A stretch of 36,570 bases of DNA from an uncultured Tissierellia bacterium (GCA_937923265.1 CALAJY010000052.1:1-36570); one strand, 5' to 3'; numbered from the stretch's first letter, positions 14,377 through 22,243 are shown. Made by a program: numbers and translations. Notes: a model not told the origin generated them from the sequence alone.

Positions 14377-15929
14377 GCTGCCATCCAATGCTTGGCCAGC
14401 TCATGATCCGAGGAAATGGGAAGGCTCTTCCCTCTGACCTTTTGCGCAGATTCGATGCCCTTTCCCAGAAGCAGGACCATGGCGCTTTCGCCTTGTCGGA
14501 TTGCCTCATAGGCCTTTTGAAAGGCTTCTTTCACCGCCTCCTCCCGAATCGGATAGGACCAGGTGGGAATGCCATGCCCCTTCGCAATCGCAATCATGGG
14601 TTCCGTGATGGCCTCATAGGTCTCATAACCCGGATCATCCGCCGTAAAGAAAATCCCATCCGCATAACGGCTGGCAACCTCGGGCAGATCCTGCCTCCGG
14701 TTGACCGCCTTGTCTCCCGGACTTCCAAACACAACATAGAGCCGGGACTGCGGAAAATGCTGCTTGGAAAAGGCAAAAGCCTTTTCAAAGCTCAGTCCAT
14801 TGTGGGCGTAGTCGACCAGGGTCTGAAGACGACCATCTGCGGAGACGGTTAACTCCATTCTGCCCGGCGTCTTCACCTCTTTTAGGGCAGCTGCTGCCTT
14901 GTCCATGGAAAGACCCGCTGCATATGCTATGGCCAAGGCAACTCCCGCATTTTCCCCATTAAATCGCCCATAGGCGGAAAGCAAAACCTCCTCCTGTCCC
15001 GTTTTTGCTTTCCCCTCTTTCCAATGAAAGCGAAAGTTCAGACCCTCTTGCGTTTCCTCCAGCTCCGTCACCGAAAATGATGCATCTGCGTCTGCGCTGG
15101 GAGCGGGCAGTTTCCCTTCTTCCTCCTCCATGAGCACTTCTCCGACGTGGGCACAGCCCCGCGCCTTCTGAAAGATTCTCTCGTAGTATTTTCCGCCCTT
15201 TACCAACACCGCATTTTGGGTATGGTCGAAGATTTTTAATTTGGAGGCGAAATAGTCCTCAAAACTGGGATGCTCCACCGGAGAGATGTGATCCGGCGAG
15301 ATATTTAAAAAGGCGGCCTGAGAAAGCGGCAGGCCGGTGATCCGACCATATTTGAGCGCTTGGGAGGAAATCTCCATGATGACCGTCTTCACGCCGTTTT
15401 TGCGACAGCGATCCAGGGTTTCCACCAGTTCAAAGGGCTCCGGTGTCGTCAGCGACGCGGAGCGTTTTTCCTTGCCGTCATATAAAAACAGGGAGGAAAG
15501 AAGACCAACGCCGGTCTGCCCACAACAGTGGCGAAAAATTTGGAAAAGCTCCAAACAGGTGCTGGTCTTTCCCTTGGTTCCCGTCAGGCCGATGAGATCG
15601 AGTTCCCTTTCGGGATGGTCAAAGAACGCTAGGGCCACGGGCATCAGGGTCTTCCGCAAATCGGGCACAAGAATCCCCGGAATCCGCGAGGCAAAGGGAC
15701 GGTCGGAGACGAAGGCCAGGGCACCTCGTTCCTCCGCCTCCCGCAGATAGGCTTCTTGGAAATGTGCCCCCTTGCAAAAGAAGAGATCGCCCTTCTCCAC
15801 GCTGCCCGAGAAATAGCGGATATTGTGAACCTCTTCAGATTGCAGTCCCAGAGGCAGCTTCTCGGCAAGATTCTCTCCGGGAAAGAGTCGGCTCATGACC
15901 TCTACCAGTACTCCCAGTTGTTTTCCCAT
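14355..15929 (-). CDS. murE: MurE-like UDP-N-acetylmuramyl-tripeptide synthetase, probably not DAP-specific
   Basis: MurE adds the third stem-peptide residue to UDP-MurNAc-L-Ala-D-Glu with ATP. The 524-residue protein has the N-terminal Mur domain, the ATP site TGTKGKTST at 116-124, TTPEP at 161-165, the lysine in YFASK (K230) that is carbamylated in the family, GRM at 356-358, DYAHN at 373-377 and the C-terminal ligase domain. The specificity motif reads DDPG at 431-434. Meso-DAP enzymes have DNPR there, while lysine-type enzymes have D(D/N)P with a small or polar residue, so lysine or ornithine is likelier; this is inference. ATG behind AAGGAG. It lies outside the usual cell-wall cluster, after a strong terminator with no clear promoter of its own. 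Confidence 0.9.
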   Translation of the reverse strand: MGKQLGVLVEVMSRLFPGENLAEKLPLGLQSEEVHNIRYFSGSVEKGDLFFCKGAHFQEAYLREAEERGALAFVSDRPFASRIPGILVPDLRKTLMPVALAFFDHPERELDLIGLTGTKGKTSTCLELFQIFRHCCGQTGVGLLSSLFLYDGKEKRSASLTTPEPFELVETLDRCRKNGVKTVIMEISSQALKYGRITGLPLSQAAFLNISPDHISPVEHPSFEDYFASKLKIFDHTQNAVLVKGGKYYERIFQKARGCAHVGEVLMEEEEGKLPAPSADADASFSVTELEETQEGLNFRFHWKEGKAKTGQEEVLLSAYGRFNGENAGVALAIAYAAGLSMDKAAAALKEVKTPGRMELTVSADGRLQTLVDYAHNGLSFEKAFAFSKQHFPQSRLYVVFGSPGDKAVNRRQDLPEVASRYADGIFFTADDPGYETYEAITEPMIAIAKGHGIPTWSYPIREEAVKEAFQKAYEAIRQGESAMVLLLGKGIESAQKVRGKSLPISSDHELAKHWMAAYEEGVK

Positions 15930-15954
15930 TGTTTTTCTCCTTCTCTCTGTCCAT

Positions 15955-15987
15955 AAAAAAGGGAGATAGCAGGACCTGCTATCTCCC
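15955..15987 (-). terminator. Strong intrinsic terminator after the coaD-adjacent coiled-coil gene
   Basis: On the minus strand a perfect 12-bp GC-rich stem (arms 15976-15987 and 15961-15972) with a 3-base loop is followed by TTTTTT. It lies 30 bases after the stop at 16018 and 26 bases before the murE start. Confidence 0.93.
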
Positions 15988-16017
15988 TCAAAGTATCGTC
16001 TTAGGCAGAAGGTCGTC

Positions 16018-16488
16018 TTACTTTAATTCCTGACGATTCTTACCAAGTTCCTGAACGACCTGCTTCAAGTTTTCCTGGGTGTTGGCCAAAATCTCATCCA
16101 CATACGCAAAGGTACCCGTGCGAATTTCCCTCGCCTGCTTCTGGGCGTTGGCGATAATTTCCTCCCCCCGCCGTGTCGCGGCACGGGTAACCGAGCTTTC
16201 ATTCACCAGTTCTTCAAACCGCCGCTGCATCTCTTCATCGGCATCCTTTTTCTTTTGATTTGACTGGGCAACAATGCTGTTCGCCTGGTCATTCGCTTCT
16301 TTGAGGATACGGTCCTTCTCATCATTCACCCATTTTGCCTGGCGAATTTCCTCCGGGAGACTGGAACGAATATCTTTTACAATCTCAAAAATCGCATCCG
16401 GATCCACCGCTACCTTTTTCGTGAAGGGAACGTTCGTTCCATCATCCAGCACATCTTCCAACTCTTCAATCAATTGTAAAATATCCAT
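16018..16488 (-). CDS. Conserved clostridial coiled-coil protein beside coaD (DivIVA/ATP-synthase-b-like helix)
   Basis: A 156-residue, mostly helical, highly charged protein with no membrane segment. It begins MDILQLIEELEDVLDDG, then VPFTKKVAVDPDAIFEIVKDIRSSLPEEI. A long coiled coil (about 50-155) rich in Glu, Gln, Lys and Ala follows, containing the AxxxAxxI pattern seen in DivIVA and ATP-synthase b-type helices. Proteins of this type next to coaD are widespread in Clostridia and often labelled simply ATPase or hypothetical. There is no ATP-binding motif here to support that label. A structural or scaffold role is possible. The start overlaps the coaD stop (TAATG), so the two are translationally coupled; it is the last gene before a terminator. 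Confidence 0.85.
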   Translation of the reverse strand: MDILQLIEELEDVLDDGTNVPFTKKVAVDPDAIFEIVKDIRSSLPEEIRQAKWVNDEKDRILKEANDQANSIVAQSNQKKKDADEEMQRRFEELVNESSVTRAATRRGEEIIANAQKQAREIRTGTFAYVDEILANTQENLKQVVQELGKNRQELK

Positions 16489-16973
16489 TATTCCCCCCTA
16501 GAAAACTTTTCCTTTAATCGCTTCTCCACATTTGGCGGTACCATCTTGGAGACATCGCCTCCAAAACTGGCCACCTCACGGGCAAAGCTGGCACTGATAT
16601 AAGAGTAGCGGGCATCCGCCACCAGAAAAATGGTTTCCATCTTTGGATACAAGGTCCGGTTGAGAATCGCCATTTGCTTCTCATACTCATAGTCCGATAA
16701 CTCCCGGAGACCACGCACGACCCCATCCGCCTGCTCTAATCGCACAAAATCCACAAGCAAACCACTAAAAATTTTTACCTCTACATTGTCATAATCATAC
16801 AACAGTTCTTTCAGCATTTCAATTTTTTCATGGTCATCGAAGAGTGCCGTTTTCGACAGATTCTTCAGGACACCGATCACCACCTTATCATACAATTTTG
16901 CACAGCGTTTGATGATATCAAGATGCCCGTAGGTCACCGGATCAAAACTTCCCGGATAGATAATTTTATTCAT
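16488..16973 (-). CDS. coaD: Phosphopantetheine adenylyltransferase CoaD
   Basis: CoaD joins 4'-phosphopantetheine and ATP to give dephospho-CoA, the fourth step of CoA synthesis. The ATG at 16973, 6 bases after GGGGAG, gives the standard start MNKIIYPGSFDPVTYGHLDI with the TxGH motif (Thr14, His17). DGVVRGLRELSDYEYEKQMAILNR, the ARYSYISASFAREVA segment and the usual length of about 161 residues complete the match. The upstream 12-codon extension belongs to rsmD in another frame. It overlaps rsmD by 8 bases; the rsmD-coaD pair is conserved across bacteria. The CoaBC enzyme of the same pathway is also in this window. Confidence 0.98.
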   Translation of the reverse strand: MNKIIYPGSFDPVTYGHLDIIKRCAKLYDKVVIGVLKNLSKTALFDDHEKIEMLKELLYDYDNVEVKIFSGLLVDFVRLEQADGVVRGLRELSDYEYEKQMAILNRTLYPKMETIFLVADARYSYISASFAREVASFGGDVSKMVPPNVEKRLKEKFSRGE

Positions 16974-17547
16974 TCTTGTCTCCCCGTTCTTCTTCCTGCT
17001 CTTCCCCATAGCGAAAAATCTGAATCGTTTGCCCGTGATACTTTCGGCAAAAGACCTCTCGGTAGCCTTCGAGAGAAGCCGTTACTTCCTCATCGGGAGC
17101 ACATTCTAAGATTACCAGTGCTCCCTCCCTTAACTTTTTCAATCGTCTCAGGTACTCCATGATCGGTTGCTCCCAGTGATAATGGAAGGGAGGATCCAGG
17201 TACACATAATCGAAACGGTGTTTTGCCCGAGCGATATTCTTCCTCACATCCCCGAAAAATATCTCACTGGAGGCTTCCAGATGCGCCTTCTGCACATTCT
17301 GTTGCAGCACCTGAAACATGCCCCGGGACTTTTCCGAAAAGACGCAAAATCCTGCCCCACGGGATAAAAACTCCAAACCGATTTGTCCGGTTCCGGCGAA
17401 AGCATCCAGAACCACCGTTCCCGAAGAGATGGGGCCCAAAATATTAAAGAGGGATTCCTTGGTCTTATCTGCCGTAGGACGGGCCTTCTCGCGTTGGGGA
17501 GGCCCCTCGAGCCGAAGACCTTTTAACTGTCCCGCGATGATACGCAT
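16966..17547 (-). CDS. rsmD: 16S rRNA (guanine(966)-N2)-methyltransferase RsmD
   Basis: RsmD methylates N2 of G966 (E. coli numbering) in 16S rRNA using S-adenosylmethionine. The 193-residue Rossmann methyltransferase starts MRIIAGQLKGLRL, has the family motif RPTADKTKESLFNIL, motif I DAFAGTGQIGLEFLSRGA and catalytic DPPF near residue 118. The start follows AAAGGAG closely. The acidic C-terminus overlaps the coaD start by 8 bases. It lies between recG and coaD in an uninterrupted run. Confidence 0.97.
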   Translation of the reverse strand: MRIIAGQLKGLRLEGPPQREKARPTADKTKESLFNILGPISSGTVVLDAFAGTGQIGLEFLSRGAGFCVFSEKSRGMFQVLQQNVQKAHLEASSEIFFGDVRKNIARAKHRFDYVYLDPPFHYHWEQPIMEYLRRLKKLREGALVILECAPDEEVTASLEGYREVFCRKYHGQTIQIFRYGEEQEEERGDKNE

Positions 17548-17557
17548 ACTTTCTCCT

Positions 17558-19627
17558 TTAATTTAAACTCATTTCCGCATAACTTTCCAAAAACCGGCTG
17601 CACCAGGCTTGGCAGGCCGGGCCTAAGGCCGAGAAAGTCGGGATCTCTCCGAGCCGATGAATCAGCTCTTCCCGCACCTTATCCCTCGTTTCCGAGAAAG
17701 GAGGAGCCTGGAAGAACAAATCCTGTTCCAAACCGTGCTGTTCGGTGCCAAAGCGACTCCCGGCACCGCGAAGTTCCAAGTCTTTCCGAGCAATCCGGAA
17801 GCCGTCTTCCGTCTCTTCCATGATGCGAAGTCGCCCAATCGCGGTTTTGCTGAGATGGTGTGCCAGGAGGATGCAGTAAGAGGGTAGGCTACCCCGCCCC
17901 ACCCGACCGCGAAGTTGGTGAAGCTGCGAGAGCCCGAATCGCTCCGCCGCCAAAATCAACATCACGGTCGCCAGTTTCTCATCGACTCCGACCTCCACAA
18001 CCGTGGTTGCAATGAGCACCTGCAGGTCGCCCCGATGAAACCGGTCCATGATTATTGCCTTCTCCTCCGCGGGAAGGGACCCATAGAGCACCCCTACCTT
18101 TCCCGGAGCAATCCGGCTTCCCACTCTCTTGCTGACCGCTTCAATGGACCAATACGCCAAATCGTCATCCTTCTCTTCGATGCGGGGACAAACGATATAG
18201 GCCTTTTGCCCCTGTTGAACAAGCCGGGAGATAAAGCGGTACGCTCTCTCTTCATAACGACGGTCCACCACATAAGTCTCAATGCCCTTTCTTCCCGCCG
18301 GTCTCTCCAGAAGACGAGTCAGGGACAAATCCCCCAGGTCAACCAGATGGAGGGTTCGGGGAATCGGTGTTGCCGATAAAACCAGCAGGTTGGGCTCCAA
18401 GGCTTTTTGCTGGAGGCGTTGTCGCTGCCGCACCCCGAATCGATGCTGCTCATCGGTGATGACCAGGGCCATCTTCGTGAAACGGACGGTCTCCTGAAAG
18501 AGGGCATGGGTTCCGACCACCAGGCAGGCTTCCTCTTCGTCCAGGTGCTGTTGCAGGGTTTCTCTCTCCTCCGGGGAAGAGGAGCCCGCTAAAAAATAGA
18601 TGGGCCGGGGAAGATACCTAAAGATTTTCTTCGCGGTTTCGAGGTGCTGGCGTGCCAAGAGTTCGGTGGGCGCCATCAAGCAGACCTGATAGCCGTTCTC
18701 CAGCACCTGGTAAGCCAAGGCAAGAGCCACCACCGTCTTCCCCGAGCCAACGTCACCCTGCAGAAGCCGGTTCATGGGCTCCGTTCGATAGAGGTCCTCA
18801 CTCATCTCCCGAATGGCCGATTTCTGGCCCTCCGTGAGGGTGAAGGGAAGACCTTCCTCATACTTCTTCCAGGAAATGGGATGCAACGCCGGACTGTTTC
18901 TCGTCTTTTTTTGCCGGTTAAGTTCCTTTTGCACCAACAGAAAACCCAGTGCTTCCCTTTTCTGCCAGTCCGCCTGGGCCTTTCGAAGTTCTTCCACGCT
19001 TTCCGGAAAATGCAGGGCCCGAAAGGTATCCTTCAAAAGCGGAAAAAGAAAGAGGAAGTCTCGAAAGGGGTCCTCTTCCATGGGAAAAAGCCGGATTGCC
19101 TGCGAGGTCGCCTTCCGGCGATCCTTCTGCGTGATTCCCTTGCACAGATCATAGTAGGGCAAAATCCCCGTAAAATCCTTGGGCAGGTCCTCCCGAAGCG
19201 ACTCTTGCCAACCCGGTTGTGAAAAAGTTCCCTCGGGAAAATCCATCTGCCGCATCATGGGATCGCAAACTTCCCGATTTTTCTCAGAGAGGCTCCCATA
19301 AAAAAGGTAGCCCTTTTCCACCCGAAGTTGGGAAGACAGATAGGGTTGATTATGCCAGACGACGGTTACAAAATCTTCTCCATCATGAACCGTGGCTTTC
19401 TGGAGACTGTGACGCTGTCGTAAATGAATCAGGCGTCCGACCTTCTGCAAAACGCCATAGAAAAGGACCCGCTTTCCCGGTTCCAAGTCAGAGATCCGGC
19501 AGAGTCTACTACGGTCCTCATAATACCTGGGAAAATGGAAAAGCAGATCCCTCACAGAATGAATCCCCAACGATTCCAGTGCCTTTGCTTTTTTGGGCCC
19601 GATTCCCTTCAACGAATCCAGTTTCAT
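17558..19627 (-). CDS. recG: ATP-dependent DNA helicase RecG
   Basis: RecG is a branch-migrating translocase that remodels stalled replication forks and Holliday junctions. The full-length 689-residue protein has an N-terminal helix-hairpin-helix (DSLKGIGPKKAKALESLG), an OB-fold wedge domain (about 45-130), then helicase domains with Walker A GDVGSGKT at 291-298, Walker B DEQH at 392-395, the SATPIPRTL motif and the C-terminal QLRGRVGRG and SRFGTEQHG segments. The Walker B box is DEQH, typical of RecG. It is followed 10 bases later by rsmD and preceded 14 bases earlier by fakA, matching the conserved order. Confidence 0.98.
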   Translation of the reverse strand: MKLDSLKGIGPKKAKALESLGIHSVRDLLFHFPRYYEDRSRLCRISDLEPGKRVLFYGVLQKVGRLIHLRQRHSLQKATVHDGEDFVTVVWHNQPYLSSQLRVEKGYLFYGSLSEKNREVCDPMMRQMDFPEGTFSQPGWQESLREDLPKDFTGILPYYDLCKGITQKDRRKATSQAIRLFPMEEDPFRDFLFLFPLLKDTFRALHFPESVEELRKAQADWQKREALGFLLVQKELNRQKKTRNSPALHPISWKKYEEGLPFTLTEGQKSAIREMSEDLYRTEPMNRLLQGDVGSGKTVVALALAYQVLENGYQVCLMAPTELLARQHLETAKKIFRYLPRPIYFLAGSSSPEERETLQQHLDEEEACLVVGTHALFQETVRFTKMALVITDEQHRFGVRQRQRLQQKALEPNLLVLSATPIPRTLHLVDLGDLSLTRLLERPAGRKGIETYVVDRRYEERAYRFISRLVQQGQKAYIVCPRIEEKDDDLAYWSIEAVSKRVGSRIAPGKVGVLYGSLPAEEKAIIMDRFHRGDLQVLIATTVVEVGVDEKLATVMLILAAERFGLSQLHQLRGRVGRGSLPSYCILLAHHLSKTAIGRLRIMEETEDGFRIARKDLELRGAGSRFGTEQHGLEQDLFFQAPPFSETRDKVREELIHRLGEIPTFSALGPACQAWCSRFLESYAEMSLN

Positions 19628-19641
19628 CGGGTCATCCCTTC

Positions 19642-21279
19642 CTATTCAATCGAAAAAATATAGGGATAGAGGGGCTGTCCCCCATCCGCGAACTCCACAT
19701 CGACCACTGGCCATTTTTTCCGGAGGCGATCCAAAAATTTTTCCGTCTCTTTCTTATCGGCCCCTTCTCCCGCATAGATCGTGATAAGGCTCGTATCGGA
19801 GGTAACGCGATCGGAAAGCAGTTCCTGAAGCATGGTTATGGCATCCTGTCCCGCATCCACGATTTCTCCATCGATGAGGCCCAGCACATCCCCCGTATGA
19901 ATCGTGATTCCATGAACCGAGGTGTCTCGAACCGCATGGGTGATTTGCCCGGTAATTACAGTGGACAGGCTTTCCGTCATCTGTGCCCGGTTCTCCTCGG
20001 CAGTTAATCCCTCATCAAAGTTAAACAGGGCGGTGATTCCCTGGGGAATCGAGCGAGACGGAATGACGATGACTTCTTTCTCCGTCAGCTGGTCCACCTG
20101 CTCGGCTGCCATGATGATGTTTTTGTTATTCGGTAAGAGGAAGACGGTGTTGGCAGGCACGCGATCCACCGCTTCCAGAAGATCCGCCGTGGAGGGGTTC
20201 ATGGTCTGTCCCCCGGAGACAATCTCATTGACCATTAAGTCCTGGAAAATCGAATCGAATCCCTTGCCTAGACTCACCGTCACAAATCCAAAGGGAACCA
20301 AGCTCGTGTCTTTTGTGCTCTTCTCCGAAACCACCGGAGTCTCGGTCAAAACGGGTTCCACGGAAACCGGATGATCCTTTCCGCTACTCGTCTGAAACTC
20401 CAACAGCCGGCTGTGCCGCATGAGACTGTCCAAGACCTTTTGGGGAGTGTCCGTATAGAGCTCCATCTCCAGATTCTCTCCCTTTTCGAGCATCCCTTGA
20501 ACGAGGGCATACTTGGTGAGGTGACGGAGGGCCCGGTCCCGATCCATTCCCGATACCTTGGCACTCACGTAAAAGGCCTTGGCATTCTTCCGAGAGGCTT
20601 CTTTTCCCTCTTCCGTGAGGTCCTGATGAATGACCCGATTTTTGGATTCCTCTAATAGGACATCCAGGGATTCTCCGCAGAGCTCTTCCGTGAAGCCGGC
20701 CAGCAAAAAGATGAGTCCCTGTCCTCCGGCATCGACCACGCTGGCTTCCTTGAGCTCCTTCAGCATCTCAGGAGTCTGTTGAAGAACGTGGTTGGCATGG
20801 GAAAGCACATCTTTCAAAAAGCTTTCCAAATCTTGATAATGCGCCTGGTTGGCCTGTGCAAAATCGCTCATCGAGCGCGCAACCGTCAAAATCGTTCCCT
20901 CGGTGGGCTTCATGACCGCCTTGTAGGCTTTTTCCGTGGCGAGATTAAAAATGCCTGCGACATCGGAGAGCTGAATGGTCTCTTTTTCCTTCAAAGAATC
21001 CGCAATTCCTCGGCAGAGCTGGGAGAGGATCACTCCCGAGTTTCCCCGAGCTCCCATCAAGGATCCGTTTCCCAGGGCTCTTCCCAAGTCCGAAATCTGA
21101 TCGGAAGAAGAGGACACCCGATCAACCGCCGATTTTATGGTCAGCGCCATGTTGGTCCCGGTATCCCCATCGGGAACGGGAAACACGTTCAGGGTATTGA
21201 CTTCTTCTTTATGCTCTTCTAATTTTTTATATGCAGTTGTAATACAGCGCTTCAGCAGCGCTCCATCCATTTGATTCAC
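19642..21279 (-). CDS. fakA: Fatty acid kinase ATP-binding subunit FakA-like (YloV, DhaL/DAK2 domain)
   Basis: FakA binds ATP and phosphorylates fatty acids presented by FakB (DegV-family) proteins, making acyl-phosphate for phospholipid synthesis. The N-terminal DhaL domain has the ATP/Mg signature NVFPVPDGDTGTNM at 31-44, GNSGVILSQLCRG and VDAGGQGLIFLLAG. The middle and C-terminal domains (DUF1949/YloV type) follow, including FLLPNNKNIIMAAEQ. I start at the GTG at 21279, 5 bases after AAGGAGG; the first ATG, three codons later, is too far from that site. 545 residues is normal. No fakB is in the window. The asp23-fakA pair is conserved in Bacillota. The product would feed the same acyl-phosphate pool as PlsX. 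Confidence 0.93.
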   Translation of the reverse strand: MNQMDGALLKRCITTAYKKLEEHKEEVNTLNVFPVPDGDTGTNMALTIKSAVDRVSSSSDQISDLGRALGNGSLMGARGNSGVILSQLCRGIADSLKEKETIQLSDVAGIFNLATEKAYKAVMKPTEGTILTVARSMSDFAQANQAHYQDLESFLKDVLSHANHVLQQTPEMLKELKEASVVDAGGQGLIFLLAGFTEELCGESLDVLLEESKNRVIHQDLTEEGKEASRKNAKAFYVSAKVSGMDRDRALRHLTKYALVQGMLEKGENLEMELYTDTPQKVLDSLMRHSRLLEFQTSSGKDHPVSVEPVLTETPVVSEKSTKDTSLVPFGFVTVSLGKGFDSIFQDLMVNEIVSGGQTMNPSTADLLEAVDRVPANTVFLLPNNKNIIMAAEQVDQLTEKEVIVIPSRSIPQGITALFNFDEGLTAEENRAQMTESLSTVITGQITHAVRDTSVHGITIHTGDVLGLIDGEIVDAGQDAITMLQELLSDRVTSDTSLITIYAGEGADKKETEKFLDRLRKKWPVVDVEFADGGQPLYPYIFSIE

Positions 21280-21289
21280 AAAGACCTCC

Positions 21290-21643
21290 TTAGCTGCGAA
21301 TTCCCCGAACAATCAAATTGACAGAATCCACCTGTAAGCCGGTCCGTGATTCCACCGTGTAACGAATTTTTTCAATCAAATTATCTGCCACAACAGAGAT
21401 CCGTGTACCATACTCCACAATGACAGAAATCTCGATAACGATGGACTCTCCATCGTTGCTGTAAATATTTACTCCACGGGTCATGGCTTCGATACCCAAG
21501 AGCTCGTAGATTCCATCCTTCGTATTTTTGGCGGCAAGACCGACAATACCATACGTCTCCATTGCAGCCGAACAGACGATATTCGCGATAACACGGTCAT
21601 TGAATACGATACTACCGTATTTTGTATCTACTTGAGATGACAT
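21290..21643 (-). CDS. Asp23/Gls24 family envelope stress protein (YloU)
   Basis: A 117-residue Asp23-domain protein: GSIVFNDRVIANIVCSAAMETYGIVGLA near the N-terminus, then GVNIYSND, the VVEYGTRISVVADNLIEKIRYTVESRTGL segment and VNLIVRGI. In Staphylococcus, Asp23 is membrane-anchored through a partner and linked to cell envelope stress; the YloU type encoded beside fakA has no settled role. The ATG follows AGGAGG. It is the first gene of the operon reading through fakA, recG, rsmD and coaD, and is divergent from rpmB with an overlapping promoter. Confidence 0.93.
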   Translation of the reverse strand: MSSQVDTKYGSIVFNDRVIANIVCSAAMETYGIVGLAAKNTKDGIYELLGIEAMTRGVNIYSNDGESIVIEISVIVEYGTRISVVADNLIEKIRYTVESRTGLQVDSVNLIVRGIRS

Positions 21644-21676
21644 GGAAACCTCCTATTCTGGTGCTTATTATAAAAT

Positions 21677-21705
21677 ATTATATCTAACCCCTGGGGTTCT
21701 TGCAA
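21677..21705 (-). promoter_or_regulatory. Promoter of asp23-fakA-recG-rsmD-coaD operon
   Basis: On the minus strand -35 TTGCAA (21700-21705), a 17-base spacer and a perfect -10 TATAAT (21677-21682). The -35 is self-complementary and is also the -35 of the divergent rpmB promoter. A second TATAAT-like element lies about 10 bases further downstream. Confidence 0.78.
21686..21698. promoter_or_regulatory. AACCCC-N-GGGGTT palindrome in the asp23 promoter spacer
   Basis: A perfect 6+6 inverted repeat around one central base lies between the -35 and -10 boxes of the minus-strand promoter. Its position is typical of a repressor operator. No regulator is identified in the window, and a chance palindrome is possible. 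Confidence 0.4.
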
Positions 21706-21728
21706 AGAAATGACATAATTGCTATAAT
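21700..21728 (+). promoter_or_regulatory. Promoter of rpmB
   Basis: -35 TTGCAA (21700-21705), a 17-base spacer and a perfect TATAAT (21723-21728), with an upstream TGC giving an extended -10. It shares its -35 hexamer with the opposing asp23 promoter. The predicted leader to the rpmB ATG is about 30 bases. Confidence 0.85.
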
Positions 21729-21764
21729 AGCCTAGTTGAATTGCTAATTGACGAGGAGGAATGT

Positions 21765-22115
21765 ATGTCTAGAGTATGTGAGATTTGCGGAAAAGCAAAG
21801 AAGACCGGTAACCACGTTACATTTTCACATAGAGGAATTAAGCGCTCCTGGACTCCCAACCTTCGTAGGGTTCGGGTTTATGACGAAGAGGGCACTCCTA
21901 AGAGAATGTATGTATGCACCCGTTGCCTACGCTCCGGCAAGGTAAATCGTAACCGTCCCGGAGAAAACCGCTATGAGGCACCGGTAGAGGAGCCCGCTGT
22001 AGAAGAGAGCGAGAACCGGGTCGAAGAAACGACCGAGGAAGCTCCCGTAATCGAGCCGGTCAATGTCCAAGAGTCTGTGGAAGAGACCGAAGAAAAGGCA
22101 GAAGCGGCAGAATAA
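21765..22115 (+). CDS. rpmB: 50S ribosomal protein bL28 with acidic C-terminal extension
   Basis: bL28 is a small 50S protein near the exit-site side of the large subunit. Residues 1-64 are canonical: CEICGK (C5, C8), SHRGIKRSWTPNLRRVRV and MYVCTRCLRSGKV (C51, C54), so the four zinc-binding cysteines are present. The protein is 116 residues instead of the usual 62-65. Residues 66-116 form a Glu/Val/Ala/Pro tail with almost no basic residues, likely disordered. The ATG at 21765 is 5 bases after AGGAGG; an upstream in-frame start is unsupported. It is monocistronic on the plus strand, divergent from asp23 as in other Bacillota, and followed by two terminators. Confidence 0.97.
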   Translation: MSRVCEICGKAKKTGNHVTFSHRGIKRSWTPNLRRVRVYDEEGTPKRMYVCTRCLRSGKVNRNRPGENRYEAPVEEPAVEESENRVEETTEEAPVIEPVNVQESVEETEEKAEAAE

Positions 22116-22167
22116 CAGTACCTGATTCAGGAAACCGTGATCTCACATGGATGAATCCGGAATCGAC

Positions 22168-22194
22168 AGGGACTCCTTTTGGCGTCCCTTTTTT
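22168..22194 (+). terminator. Intrinsic terminator of rpmB
   Basis: A stem of 6 bp, one T-C mismatch and 2 more bp around a TTTT loop (arms 22168-22176 and 22181-22189) is followed by TTTTTT. It lies 53 bases after the rpmB stop. Confidence 0.72.
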
Positions 22195-22205
22195 GTTATT
22201 CTCAT

Positions 22206-22243
22206 AAAAAAGCCGATCTCCCAGTGGGAGATCGGCTTTTTTT
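22206..22243. terminator. Bidirectional terminator between rpmB and thiN
   Basis: A perfect inverted repeat with an 11-bp GC-rich core (22212-22222 and 22226-22236) and a 3-base loop is flanked by six A on the left and seven T on the right. It therefore forms an intrinsic terminator on both strands. It ends the yicC-to-thiN operon coming from the right and backs up the rpmB terminator from the left. Confidence 0.95.
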
